Positions 41,551-50,550 are shown, counted from the stretch's first letter. The stretch is DNA of 50,867 bases from Thermoleophilia bacterium (GCA_014874265.1 JACWAM010000032.1:1-50867); one strand, 5' to 3'. Numbers and translations are program-made. The notes: generated by a model not told the origin, from the sequence alone.

Positions 41551-43590
41551 ATGGTGCGCACCCTTTCTTTGACATTATTTGCGCTTGCCGCCGCTTGCCT
41601 CTGGCAAGGATTCGCCCGCGAGGAAACGGCTTATGCCCAAGGAGCCTTTGGCCATCTGCCTTATCCTGCGGCCTATTCCGGCTCGCGGGACCAGAGCGCC
41701 CCTGCCGGCGGGCTGTTTGCCTCTGACCCGCGGCTCAGTGAAGGGGAGGCGGAGCACGCCGCCGCCGCTGACTCATCCGTCGCCGCTGTTCTTTTAAAAC
41801 ACCCGGAGCTGGAGCAGCATGCCAGTTTCGACGTGCGCACCCGCACCTGGCAGATCACCTGGACTCATCCGATTAACGGCCGCATATTCATAACCGCCAC
41901 CGTCGACGATAACAGCGGCGCCGTGGTGTCGCGCAATATCATCGCTGAAGCTTACTTTGACACCTTGCCTATTCTTACGGAAAGCGAAGCAAGGGATCTC
42001 GCAAAAAAACAGGAGAAAGTCAAAGATGAACTTAGGGACCATCCACATGCCGAGCCGAGCGCTTCCCTGGGGAAGGATTCTGTCTGGACAGTCAGCTTTT
42101 ATGACGGCTCCGATGAGATCGCCAGGGTGCTGATCGATGATAACGCCGGCAACATAAAAGAGGTAATGACCGGGCCGCAGGTAGCCTGGCAGATGGCCCG
42201 CGGCTACCCGGGAGCTTTTGGCCGGATCATTAATGAGCCCTACGTCTGGCTGCCGCTGTGCCTGCTCTTTCTGGCGCCGTTCTTCGATGTGCGCCGGCCG
42301 TTTAAGCTGCTGAACCTGGACCTTCTGGTACTGCTGTCGTTCACCGTCTCTCATTATTTCTTTAACGAGGGTGAGATCTTTAAGTCAGTGCCGCTGGCCT
42401 ACCCGCCGCTCGCATACCTGTTCATCCGTCTTGTCTGGATCGCGGTTCGCAAAGCTCCCGGCATGAAACGTCAGCAGACGGGCATGACCTTCTTTGTCAG
42501 GGACGGCGTCCTGTCGGCCAAACCGGCGGCTCCCGCGACGCCGGAGCTTGGAGAACGGGAAGCTGCCGCCCATGTGCGCCTGAACTTCTCCCCGAAAATA
42601 GTTCTTGCCTTGCTGGTGGCGCTGATGATCTTTCGGATTACGATCAATGTCGCCGACTCCAATGTAGTCGATGTCGGCTACTCCGGAGTCATTGGCGCCT
42701 ACCGCATCCTGCATAACCAAACACCATACGGACATATGTCAAAAGACGATCAAAACGGAGACACTTATGGTCCGTTCAATTATCTTGCCTACGTACCCTT
42801 TGTGGCGCTGTTGCATTGGTCCGGCAGTTGGGACGACCTGCCGGCGGCGCATGCCACCGCTGTCTTTTTCGACTTGGCTGCCATCGTGGGCATGTTTTTC
42901 GCCGGCCGGAGCCTCGGCGGGGAGAGCGCCGGCAACCGCCTCGGTCTGGCCTTTGCCTATGCCTGGACAGCTTTTCCTTACACCGATTTTGTGCTTAATT
43001 GTAACGTCAATGACGGTGTCGTGGCCGCCTTTCTTATCTGGGGATTTGTGTTCATCAGGAGGGCGCCGGTGTCGGGACTCCTGCTGGGGCTAGCCACCCA
43101 GGTGAAGTTCTTTCCGGCAATCGTGGCGCCGCTATGGGCCTCCTTTCCCGACGCCTGGAAAGGCTGGCGCCGCCGTACCAAGTTTATCCTGCTGTTGCTG
43201 GCCGGAATCGCCATCGTCATGCCGGTTGTGTTTCTCGGAGGCGGCACGCTGCGAACATTTTTAGACCGGTCTATCATCTGGCAGTTCGGCAGAAACTCCC
43301 CGTTCAGCATCTGGGGACAGCACCCCGGACTTGCAGGAGCTCAGAGAGTAGGGCAGTATGTCCTGATTGCGCTGGCTGTTCTGATCTACTTCTGGCCCCG
43401 GCGTAAAACGCGGACCCAGATTGCCGCCGGATCGGCGGCTCTCGTGGTTGGATTTCAGATATTGTTGACACACTGGTTTTATCTTTACATACCGTGGTTT
43501 TTCCCGCTGGCGCTGATCGCATTCCTGATGATTTCCGGGCGCAAGAGAGCCGGCCAGTACGCAAGGAGCATTGCTGCGCCGTCTCTTTGA
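41551..43590 (+). CDS. PepSY-like and GT87-like polytopic membrane protein
   Basis: A 679-residue protein. Residues 1-29 are a signal peptide; the next 170 residues hold two PepSY-like repeats (RTWQITWTHPINGRIFITAT and DSVWTVSFYDGSDEIARVLI), each ending in VDD/IDDNxG. From about residue 210 come ten or so membrane helices; the segment with HNQTPYGHMSKDDQNGDTYG, NYLAYVPF and FFPAIVAPLWASFP resembles GT87-type mannosyltransferases that use lipid-linked sugars. The role is inferred as transfer of a sugar outside the membrane. It overlaps the next gene by about 20 bp. Confidence 0.7.
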   Translation: MVRTLSLTLFALAAACLWQGFAREETAYAQGAFGHLPYPAAYSGSRDQSAPAGGLFASDPRLSEGEAEHAAAADSSVAAVLLKHPELEQHASFDVRTRTWQITWTHPINGRIFITATVDDNSGAVVSRNIIAEAYFDTLPILTESEARDLAKKQEKVKDELRDHPHAEPSASLGKDSVWTVSFYDGSDEIARVLIDDNAGNIKEVMTGPQVAWQMARGYPGAFGRIINEPYVWLPLCLLFLAPFFDVRRPFKLLNLDLLVLLSFTVSHYFFNEGEIFKSVPLAYPPLAYLFIRLVWIAVRKAPGMKRQQTGMTFFVRDGVLSAKPAAPATPELGEREAAAHVRLNFSPKIVLALLVALMIFRITINVADSNVVDVGYSGVIGAYRILHNQTPYGHMSKDDQNGDTYGPFNYLAYVPFVALLHWSGSWDDLPAAHATAVFFDLAAIVGMFFAGRSLGGESAGNRLGLAFAYAWTAFPYTDFVLNCNVNDGVVAAFLIWGFVFIRRAPVSGLLLGLATQVKFFPAIVAPLWASFPDAWKGWRRRTKFILLLLAGIAIVMPVVFLGGGTLRTFLDRSIIWQFGRNSPFSIWGQHPGLAGAQRVGQYVLIALAVLIYFWPRRKTRTQIAAGSAALVVGFQILLTHWFYLYIPWFFPLALIAFLMISGRKRAGQYARSIAAPSL

Positions 43591-44878
43591 CAAAATCAAT
43601 GAGCTGCCGCCGGAACAGCAGCGCTGGCTGATCGCGGGGGCGTTTATTGCCGGCCAGGCGTTCATCTGGTTTGTCCTTTTTGAGACTCTCTGGTACGGGG
43701 ACAGGTCTATCTCCGACCTGCCGGTTTATTACACTTATGCCGGCCGCATGGCCCAGGGGATGATGCCCTACCGCGATTTTGCCCTCGAGTATCCTCCGGT
43801 GGCGATGTTTTTGTTCTCGCTGCCCAGATTTATTTCCGGCCCTCCATATGACACCTTTGTGAAGCTGTTTGAAATTGAGATGTTCGCTTTTAATTGTGGC
43901 ATCACGGTCCTGCTTTCAATTGCCGCCTGGAAGATGTGGCGAAGCCTGAAGAAACTCGCGGGGGTGCTGGGTGTTTATACTTTTTTCCTGCTGGCTCTCG
44001 GCTCAATCGTGGAGCTTCGCTTCGATCTCGCGGCGGCATTTATCATCCTGGCAAGCATCGTCTGTTTTATTACTGACCGCTACCTGTTTGCCTGGCTGCT
44101 GATTGGAATCGGCTTTATGACAAAAGAGGTACCGGCGCTGCTGGCACCGCTGTTTCTGATCATTCACTGGCGCCGGCGGCAGCTGGGGGAGTTGTGGATG
44201 GGGCCACTGGCGGCGGCGCTGGCCGCCCTGATTGTTTCGCTGCCGTTTCTTCTCGCGTCGCCGGTGGGGCTGGCAAACGCCTTTCTTTATCACGTGGAGC
44301 GGCCGCTGCAAATAGAGAGCAGCTGGTCCTCGCCTTTGCTGCTGGCGGGACGGTTCGGCAATTTTTCACTCAGAATCATGAACGCTTACGGTTCGCACAA
44401 CGTCTATTCTTCTTTGTCAAATACATTCGTAACGCTGTCCACGCCCGTTACCGCGGTCCTGCTCATCGGCGGCTACATCTTGTTTTACCGGTGGGGCGAC
44501 AGCGGGGGAGAGGACCGGGAAGGCTTGGCCGGCGGCTGGGGCGACTCACAACTGCCTCGTTTTGCCGCGGTGGCGGTGGGCGCGTTTATCTTTGCCGGCA
44601 AGGTATTCTCGCCGCAGTTCCTTATCTGGGTCATCCCGCTGGTGTCGCTGGTTCAGGGAGCTGGCCGCCGCTGGGTGATCGGCTTGTTCGCCGGCGTCCT
44701 GATCCTGACCCAGATTGAATTTCCGTTCAATTACTGGCGCCTGCTTGAGTTAAACGCCGCCGTCGTCTCTCTGGTTTCTTTCCGGAATATATTGCTGGGG
44801 ACGACCCTGGCGTTCACGCTGGTGTCACTGGTCAAGAAAGCCAGGGGGCGTGAAAGTGGGGGGCGCACATATCCGTGA
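43571..44878 (+). CDS. GT87-like polytopic glycosyltransferase
   Basis: A 435-residue integral membrane protein with about ten helices; DLPVYYTYAGRMAQGMMPYRDF and EYPPVAMFLFSLPRF match the acidic first loop of GT87/DUF2029-type glycosyltransferases. TTG at 43571 is only two bases after AAGGAG; CTG at 43574 would be spaced better. It overlaps the preceding relative, so the pair is probably expressed together, maybe as two arms of one glycan pathway. The sugar and acceptor are unknown. Confidence 0.75.
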   Translation: MLRRLFDKINELPPEQQRWLIAGAFIAGQAFIWFVLFETLWYGDRSISDLPVYYTYAGRMAQGMMPYRDFALEYPPVAMFLFSLPRFISGPPYDTFVKLFEIEMFAFNCGITVLLSIAAWKMWRSLKKLAGVLGVYTFFLLALGSIVELRFDLAAAFIILASIVCFITDRYLFAWLLIGIGFMTKEVPALLAPLFLIIHWRRRQLGELWMGPLAAALAALIVSLPFLLASPVGLANAFLYHVERPLQIESSWSSPLLLAGRFGNFSLRIMNAYGSHNVYSSLSNTFVTLSTPVTAVLLIGGYILFYRWGDSGGEDREGLAGGWGDSQLPRFAAVAVGAFIFAGKVFSPQFLIWVIPLVSLVQGAGRRWVIGLFAGVLILTQIEFPFNYWRLLELNAAVVSLVSFRNILLGTTLAFTLVSLVKKARGRESGGRTYP

Positions 44879-44904
44879 CCGGCGGGCAGGGCTTCAGCGA
44901 AGTC

Positions 44905-45678
44905 TTATTCGCTGATACAAATGCGCCGGATCGCTGTCGCCCGGCCGTCATCACCGGCATCAATCAGCACCCCTTCGATGCGCACATCGCCTTCGGCAAC
45001 CTCGAACCGGACCGGCATCTGCGTCAGAAAGCGGTTCAGGATTATCTCCTTGTCAACCCCGATTACGGAATCGTGCGGTCCGGACATGCCGGCATCCGTT
45101 ATATACGCTGTCCCTCCCGGGAGGATGGTTTCATCGGCCGTTTGCACATGCGTGTGCGTTCCAATCACCGCCGTGACTTTACCGTCAAGGTAGTAGCCGA
45201 GCGCCACCTTCTCGCTGGTTGCTTCGGCGTGCATGTCAACCAGTATGTGAACGATGTCGCCGGGTATGGCCGCCAGCACATCGTCGATTACCTGGAATGC
45301 TCCCCGGGGAGCCCCCATGTACAGGCTGCCCATCAGGTTGATCACCGCCAAGCGGGTTCCGCCCCGACCGGACACTGTCCAGCCTCGCCCGGGATTGCCG
45401 GAAAGATAATTTTCCGGCCTGATAATCCTGTTTGAGCTCGACAGAAGCGGAAAAACGTCTTTTTGCCGCCAGATGTGATTGCCGGTGGTTATGACGTCAA
45501 CCCCACCCGAAAGCAGCTTTTCGGCGATATTTTTAGTGATGCCGGCGCCGCTGGCGGCGTTCTCTCCGTTGGCGACGACAAAGCCGGCGCCCAGCTCTTC
45601 CCGCAATACCGGCAGTTTGTCAAGGACCAGATTGCGCCCCGGTTTTCCAAAAATGTCGCTGATGAAAAGTATTTTCAT
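44905..45678 (-). CDS. YmdB-family metallophosphoesterase
   Basis: Dimetal phosphodiesterase of 257 residues, similar to YmdB of Bacillus, which cleaves 2',3'-cyclic nucleotides and influences RNA turnover and biofilm genes. Metal-binding motifs: LFISDIFGKPGR, VVANGENAASG, TTGNHIW, VDMHAEATSEK and VIGTHTHVQTAD. It is usually next to rny (RNase Y), which is not seen here. Encoded opposite the glycosyltransferase genes and divergent from galE by about 70 bp. Confidence 0.92.
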   Translation of the reverse strand: MKILFISDIFGKPGRNLVLDKLPVLREELGAGFVVANGENAASGAGITKNIAEKLLSGGVDVITTGNHIWRQKDVFPLLSSSNRIIRPENYLSGNPGRGWTVSGRGGTRLAVINLMGSLYMGAPRGAFQVIDDVLAAIPGDIVHILVDMHAEATSEKVALGYYLDGKVTAVIGTHTHVQTADETILPGGTAYITDAGMSGPHDSVIGVDKEIILNRFLTQMPVRFEVAEGDVRIEGVLIDAGDDGRATAIRRICISE

Positions 45679-45747
45679 TTGCCGAGTATAACAAAGAGGT
45701 AAGGCCGATTTCGCCTTGAGGGCCGCACTCCTGTATCATTTCCAGCC

Positions 45748-46722
45748 ATGAAGATCATGATTACCGGCGGAGCCGGCTATATCGGCAGCGTGCTTACTGA
45801 AAGATGTCTGGCAGCGGGCCACCAGGTCACTGTTTTTGACAACCTGTCCACCGGTCACCGCGAAGCGGTCCATCCGGAAGCCCTGTTAATAACAGGAGAT
45901 GTCGGCGATCGGACCGGGGCGGCCGCGGCGCTGAAAGAATCCGGAGCGGAAGCGGTCATTCACATGGCCGGATTTATCGAAGCCGGCGAATCGATGTCCG
46001 ATCCAGGCAAATATTTTCGCAACAATGCCTGCCGGCCGCTTGAGCTGCTCGAGGCCATGCGGGAAACCGGCACAGGCCGGATTTTGTTTTCGTCGACGGC
46101 GGCAATCTTTGGCGACCCCCAGACAGAGATCATCGAGGAAGATCATCCGAAGCATCCCGCCAATGCCTACGGGCAATCAAAGCTTTTTTTCGAGCAGATG
46201 CTGGACTGGTATGATTCCATTCACGGGATCAAACATGCGGCGCTCAGGTACTTTAATGCCGCCGGGGCATCGCCGAAGAGGGGGGAAGATCACCATCCGG
46301 AGACGCATCTGATTCCGCTCGTGCTCAAGACAGCGCTGGGCCAGCTGGATGGTGTCGAAATCTATGGCGCCGATTATCCAACGCGCGACGGCACCTGTAT
46401 CCGCGACTATATCCATGTCGAGGACCTTGCCGACGCGCATCTGCTTGCCATGGAAAGCCTGAATAATTCAAGCCTCCACTTCAATCTGGGAAACGGCAGG
46501 GGATATTCCGTCCGTGAGGTAATCAATGCCGCCCGCCGTATTAGCGGGCGAAAGATTGACGCCTGGGAAGCGGCGCGCCGCCCGGGTGATCCGGCAGTCT
46601 TGGTGGCTGGATCGGAGAAGATCGTCGGCGAGCTCGGCTGGCGCCGCCGTCATCCCGATATCGCCGACATTATCGCCAGTGCCTGGGAATGGCACCACCA
46701 TCATCCGCAGGGCTACCGGTAG
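45748..46722 (+). CDS. galE: UDP-glucose 4-epimerase
   Basis: Interconverts UDP-glucose and UDP-galactose using NAD. 324 residues: GGAGYIGS (7-14) for NAD, SSTAAIFGDP and the catalytic Tyr-x3-Lys in NAYGQSKLFFE, then YFNAAGA, GTCIRDYIHVEDLADAH and YSVREVINA. A related epimerase substrate (for example UDP-GalNAc) is possible. It probably supplies sugars for the neighbouring surface glycan genes. Confidence 0.93.
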   Translation: MKIMITGGAGYIGSVLTERCLAAGHQVTVFDNLSTGHREAVHPEALLITGDVGDRTGAAAALKESGAEAVIHMAGFIEAGESMSDPGKYFRNNACRPLELLEAMRETGTGRILFSSTAAIFGDPQTEIIEEDHPKHPANAYGQSKLFFEQMLDWYDSIHGIKHAALRYFNAAGASPKRGEDHHPETHLIPLVLKTALGQLDGVEIYGADYPTRDGTCIRDYIHVEDLADAHLLAMESLNNSSLHFNLGNGRGYSVREVINAARRISGRKIDAWEAARRPGDPAVLVAGSEKIVGELGWRRRHPDIADIIASAWEWHHHHPQGYR

Positions 46723-46794
46723 CACCGGCCAAACTAAAAAATTTTCCCAAACCTATTAATCGTTTTATCACCCTGAGCCGCTTTGGCGGCGAGT

Positions 46795-46846
46795 AAACAA
46801 AAAAAATGAAATCCTTCGACGGTTCCGGAGCGCCGAAGGATTTCAT
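46795..46846 (-). terminator. Strong intrinsic terminator
   Basis: Perfect 13-bp stem ATGAAATCCTTCG (46806-46818) / CGAAGGATTTCAT (46834-46846). On the minus strand it is followed by a run of seven T, so it ends the small secreted peptide gene at 46901; on the plus strand, after galE, the T-run is weak. Confidence 0.8.
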
Positions 46847-46900
46847 TCTTCTGACAGCTTTCTTACAAGCCATGGAAATCAACAAATAACTGGCCGATGA

Positions 46901-47086
46901 TCAATCGTCACACTCGTCATCACCAACGCGATGGTGACCATGCTCATACTCACAATTGGAGCTGCGGTGATCCCCGCCGTTTCGGTGGCCATCGTCACTG
47001 CGCTCGTGAGCAAAGGCGACGGCGCCAAAAGCCAAAGTTGTGGTCGCCGCCAGCCAGATGCTGGCGATAATTGCCCACTTTCTCAT
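46901..47086 (-). CDS. Tiny secreted His/Asp/Cys peptide (copy 1)
   Basis: A 61-residue exported peptide with a clear signal sequence (MRKWAIIASIWLAATTTLAF then GAVAFA, cut after about 26) and an excellent AGGAGGTGA ribosome-binding site. The mature peptide is rich in His, Asp and Arg, with two cysteines, ending in DDECDD. It resembles a metal-binding or signalling peptide. It is a paralogue of the peptide at 47628-47783: the signal peptides align (MRK[WF]AI[IL]AS[IV]WL) and both end in CDD. Family not recognised. A strong terminator follows. Confidence 0.75.
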   Translation of the reverse strand: MRKWAIIASIWLAATTTLAFGAVAFAHERSDDGHRNGGDHRSSNCEYEHGHHRVGDDECDD

Positions 47087-47627
47087 GATTTCACCTCCTG
47101 TTTATCTCATCCTTCTCTCTTAAAAACCCGACTGGAAAACCCGTTTATGAGGCTAGCAAATAATAACGGGGTCCGTCAAGAAGGCGAACCCCGTCTGTTC
47201 ACTTTTAAAGTGATAAAGCCTGCAGCGGCTGCCTTGCTTTTTCCCTTATTCCCGATATCCGGATGAGAAAACCGGCAGGCGCAGCATAGAAATGAGCTAT
47301 TCATGAGCTATTCAATTTGATCGGACAAATACTGACCTAAAGAAACAATTTGGGTTGCTCTTAAGATCAGCCATCACCCGACACGCGAAAGCATCATTGA
47401 AACTCAGGCGGGAAAAAGAAAGGGATTCGAACGGCAGGCTCCGGAGCCAGACGGGATAAGCAACTTGCCTGTTACGGAACAGAACCCGATCAGGGCCTTT
47501 TCACTCTGCTCCTCTTACCCTCATATCCGAATTGGAACCCTAAAACCACCCGAACGTGGAACGCGAACTTTATTCATGCTGAGTTTTTGCTGGGGATTCG
47601 CTCTCGCCACGATCACGATCCTTTTTG
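47087..47627. other. Noncoding region between the two peptide genes
   Basis: About 540 bases without a convincing gene. It holds a hairpin ACGGGGT (47166-47172)/ACCCCGT (47188-47194), a 15-bp perfect palindrome TCACTTT-T-AAAGTGA (47199-47213) and a possible weak promoter for copy 1 on the minus strand (TTGACG at 47174-47179, 18-bp spacer, TAGCCT at 47150-47155). An 11-bp direct repeat, ATGAGCTATTC, occurs twice in tandem around 47292-47313. No tRNA or known riboswitch is seen. Confidence 0.45.
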
Positions 47628-47783
47628 CTAGTCGTCGCAATTGCGGTGGCAATATTCATGACCACCACTGCCGCCACCGTGATCACCGCCCCCGCCGCCG
47701 TGATCGGCGAATGCAACAGCGCTGAAGCCGAGGCTAACGGTGCAGACCAGCCAGACAGACGCTAAAATGGCAAACTTCCTCAA
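47628..47783 (-). CDS. Tiny secreted Gly/His/Cys peptide (copy 2)
   Basis: A 51-residue peptide starting at TTG (47781-47783), five bases after a perfect GGAGGTGA (47789-47796). The signal sequence MRKFAILASVWLVCTVSLGF continues SAVAFA, with cleavage expected after about 26. The mature part is Gly-rich with HD/HGGG pairs (ADHGGGGGDHGGGSGGHEYC) and ends in CHRNCDD, so two Cys and four His that could bind metal. It is paralogous to copy 1 at 46901 and has its own promoter. Confidence 0.75.
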   Translation of the reverse strand: MRKFAILASVWLVCTVSLGFSAVAFADHGGGGGDHGGGSGGHEYCHRNCDD

Positions 47784-47847
47784 ACTGTTCACCTCCTTGA
47801 AAGACTCCCGGGTTTAAGGGCCTAGCTTCCGGCCCCAATGTGGATTT

Positions 47848-47876
47848 ACAATAGCATAACGGTATATATTGTTCAA
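47848..47876 (-). promoter_or_regulatory. Promoter of peptide copy 2
   Basis: The minus strand shows TTGAAC (47871-47876), 17-bp spacer and TATTGT (47848-47853), about 65 bases before the TTG start of copy 2. It is back to back with the start of the O-antigen-ligase-like gene. Confidence 0.5.
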
Positions 47877-47896
47877 TCAATCACAAGCAATAAAAG

Positions 47897-49963
47897 ATGC
47901 TAACTATGTCAGTTTTTGAAGAACGGGTGAACTGGCTTTCCTGGACCGCAACTGCCGGTGTTTTGGCGGTTTTCCTTTATGCCGCTTCCTTTGACGGCGC
48001 CTTTTTTACGCGGGAGATTTTTTTAGCGGCGACGGGAGTCCTGGCCATCCTGGGAATGGCCCTTTTAATCAATTGGGACCGGATTGAGATACCTTCAGGG
48101 TCCGGAGCGCCGATGATTGCCCTTTTTGGCATCGCCGCCTGGACGCTGGCCACGACCCTGTGGTCGATCGCGCCAAATCTGTCGCTTGCTGAGTTTGGCC
48201 GCATCTCAATTTATCTGGCTGTTTTCGTTGCGATCCTGACAGGCCCCCCCGGCCGGAAGGCGGTTTACATTACCGTTTCACTTTTTGTGGCGTTTGTGAC
48301 CGGGCTGGCCTTGTTTGCCTTGATGGCGAAGATCAGCCCGGCGCTATCGCAATCATACCTGTATTCCGGCGGCCGCCTGATGGGAAGCGTCGGTTACTGG
48401 AACGGGCTGGCGGCGCTGATGATAATGGCCATCCTTCCTTCTGTCTGGCTGGCCTCCAGCCGTTCGGTTCCCTGGCTCGGGCGCCTGGCGGCGACTCTGT
48501 CGCTGACAATTTCGGGCCTGGCCCTTTTCTTTACCCTGTCACGCGGCGGTCTGCTCGTCGGCGCCGGAGCAATCACGCTTTACCTCGTTCTTAACCGGGA
48601 GCGGCTGGGAGCCCTTGCTTCACTCCTGTCGGCGTTCATCCCGGGCGGGATTTTCGCCTGGTACGCCTCAACGTCGCTCCCGACGCTACAAATTGCCGCC
48701 ACCGGCGACCGGATCAGCGCTGCCGACGGCCACCGCTTCGCCACCGGCCTCGCAGCCGTGCTAGTCGCCGCTTTGGCGATGAAGAGCGCGTCGCTGCTCT
48801 TGCCGACAAGCCTGCCCCGGACACGAAAAACAGTGCTGCTTGCCGGAACCGTCATTGGTCTAGCCGCCCTGGTTGTGGCTGGCGGCGTATTAATTGAAAG
48901 GCAACATATTGTCAATAAACTGCATAGCCTGCAATCAGAAACGTCAGCTCCGGTCTACGATTACAACCAGAAACAAATAGATGCCCAGGGGGTAGCACGC
49001 CTTGCGTCAACCTCAAACAACCGGCTGGAGTTCTGGCGGATCGGACTGACAAACTTCCAGAATCACCCGCTGACCGGCACCGGCGGCGGCACATTCCGGT
49101 TTCCGGACGCCCAGCTTCGCTCCATCCTCGGGGGAGCACGCGATCCTCACTCCATCTGGGTCCGCTTTCTCTCCGACCAGGGAATTATCGGCTTCGGGCT
49201 GCTGCTTATCTTTCTCGGCTCGCTGGCCTGGTTGCTCGCCCGTCAGGTGTTTGCAAACAAGGGGCTTTTTCGGGACAGCCTGTTCCTGGCGCTCGTAATC
49301 GCCTGCCTGGCCTGGCTGGCAGATTCCAGCTTTGAATGGAACTGGGCCCTCCCGGCTGTCGCCATTCCGTTCTTCCTGCTGGCGGCGCTGGCGCTGCGCC
49401 TGGGAAGCGCAGGAGAATCAGGGACTGCCGGGCCGGAGGCCGGCGCACCCGGGCACCGCGTTGCCGTCCTGCCGGACAGCATCTACCTGGCAAGCTGGCT
49501 GAAGTGGGCCATCGTGGCCGCGTCGATGACGCTCACTATTGCCTTTCTCCTCCTCCTCTTTAGCGACGTTGTTGCCCAGCGCGCCAGCGCCCAGCTGACT
49601 GAAGGTCATCTCAGCGCCGCCAGGTCCGCGGCTGAAACAGCGCACAGGTTAAATTATCTCGATCCGGGACCTATGGTTACGCTCTCGGGAATATCGGAGA
49701 AGGAGGGCGATTTTACCGCTGCCCGCGACTATATGGAACGGGCGCTTCACCGCGAGCCGCAGGATTCCGCGCTCGAAGAAGACCTGGCCCTGATTGAGTT
49801 TTACGATCTGAAAAAAACCGGCCAGGGACTAATCGACTACAACAAGGCTGTTAACCTCGATCCGCAATACGAACCGCTTCATATCCAGTTTCAAAGGATG
49901 TACGCGGACAACTTGAAGTATGACAGGACCGGCATTATGCCCGCGAAACCGCAGCCCGCGTGA
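47897..49963 (+). CDS. O-antigen ligase/polymerase-like membrane protein with TPRs
   Basis: A 688-residue protein with about 12 membrane helices and the Wzy_C/WaaL-type pattern SRGGLLVGAGAITLYLV ... NNRLEFWRIGLTNFQNHPLTGTGGGTF cut at the family motif, followed by a large outside loop with HSIWVRFLSDQGIIGFGLLL. After the last helix (about 545-565) come TPR-like repeats (EGDFTAARDYMERALHREPQ). Such proteins ligate or polymerise lipid-linked oligosaccharides; the exact reaction is not readable. Start ATG 47897 lacks a strong ribosome-binding site; ATG 47906 is equally possible. Confidence 0.83.
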   Translation: MLTMSVFEERVNWLSWTATAGVLAVFLYAASFDGAFFTREIFLAATGVLAILGMALLINWDRIEIPSGSGAPMIALFGIAAWTLATTLWSIAPNLSLAEFGRISIYLAVFVAILTGPPGRKAVYITVSLFVAFVTGLALFALMAKISPALSQSYLYSGGRLMGSVGYWNGLAALMIMAILPSVWLASSRSVPWLGRLAATLSLTISGLALFFTLSRGGLLVGAGAITLYLVLNRERLGALASLLSAFIPGGIFAWYASTSLPTLQIAATGDRISAADGHRFATGLAAVLVAALAMKSASLLLPTSLPRTRKTVLLAGTVIGLAALVVAGGVLIERQHIVNKLHSLQSETSAPVYDYNQKQIDAQGVARLASTSNNRLEFWRIGLTNFQNHPLTGTGGGTFRFPDAQLRSILGGARDPHSIWVRFLSDQGIIGFGLLLIFLGSLAWLLARQVFANKGLFRDSLFLALVIACLAWLADSSFEWNWALPAVAIPFFLLAALALRLGSAGESGTAGPEAGAPGHRVAVLPDSIYLASWLKWAIVAASMTLTIAFLLLLFSDVVAQRASAQLTEGHLSAARSAAETAHRLNYLDPGPMVTLSGISEKEGDFTAARDYMERALHREPQDSALEEDLALIEFYDLKKTGQGLIDYNKAVNLDPQYEPLHIQFQRMYADNLKYDRTGIMPAKPQPA

Positions 49964-50035
49964 GAGTGATAGGTCTCCCTAAAATCGGACTTACAGATCT
50001 GGCCCTCAAATCCCATCCGCTGCATTTGGTGGTGT

Positions 50036-50359
50036 TTACTTTCCGTAGCCCATGGCCTGAGCCAGCCGGTAATGCTTCCGCGACAGCGTCTCATCGCCGA
50101 GTTTCTCCGCGCACCGGGCCAGACAGTGGTGGGCATAATCATTTGCCGGATAAAGATCAAGCACGGCCAAAAACTCATTGGCGGCCCGGCGGTAGCGGCC
50201 GGAATTGTAATAAGCCCTGCCCAGCGCTTCCCGGATAGAAGTGCGACCGGGCTCGCGGCGGCGGGCTCTCTCCAGGACAACCGCGGCCTGGGCCGGATTT
50301 CGGGTATTTAGCAATGAAAGCCCCCGCTGGTAAAGATCGAAGATGCTTTCGCCAACCAT
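50036..50359 (-). CDS. Small TPR protein
   Basis: A 107-residue protein made almost wholly of tetratricopeptide repeats (about three): DLYQRGLSLLNTRNPAQAAV, REALGRAYYNSGRYRRAANE and HHCLARCAEKLGDETLSRKH. Such proteins serve as adaptors; no partner is evident. A strong AAGGAGG precedes the ATG. It is convergent with the ligase-like gene, which also ends in TPR-like repeats, and divergent from serS. Confidence 0.85.
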   Translation of the reverse strand: MVGESIFDLYQRGLSLLNTRNPAQAAVVLERARRREPGRTSIREALGRAYYNSGRYRRAANEFLAVLDLYPANDYAHHCLARCAEKLGDETLSRKHYRLAQAMGYGK

Positions 50360-50439
50360 GATAAATTCCTCCTTAAGTCAGATTTATATAATAATACGGC
50401 AACATCAAATTTTGAAAAGAACTGGACAGGTTGCTCTAA

Positions 50440-50472
50440 TCCAATGTCCAACGTCCAAAATCCGAAATCCGG
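50440..50472. repeat. Seven-base repeat array
   Basis: Five units with a 7-nt period: TCCAATG, TCCAACG, TCCAAAA, TCCGAAA and TCCGG. The array sits between the TPR gene and serS and resembles the degenerate copies at 23441-23518. It does not look like coding DNA. Confidence 0.6.
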
Positions 50473-50550
50473 CTTCATCCTCTTAAACAGACGAAACAAT
50501 TCCGATACACTACGCGGGATATCCGCAAACCTTTTCTGCAAGGGGAATTG

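Noticed and set aside
47410-47460. tRNA-like piece on the minus strand (GTTCGAATCCC with nearby GC-rich arms)
   Set aside because: The T-stem does not pair, and no acceptor or D-arm fits around it; only the loop motif resembles a tRNA.
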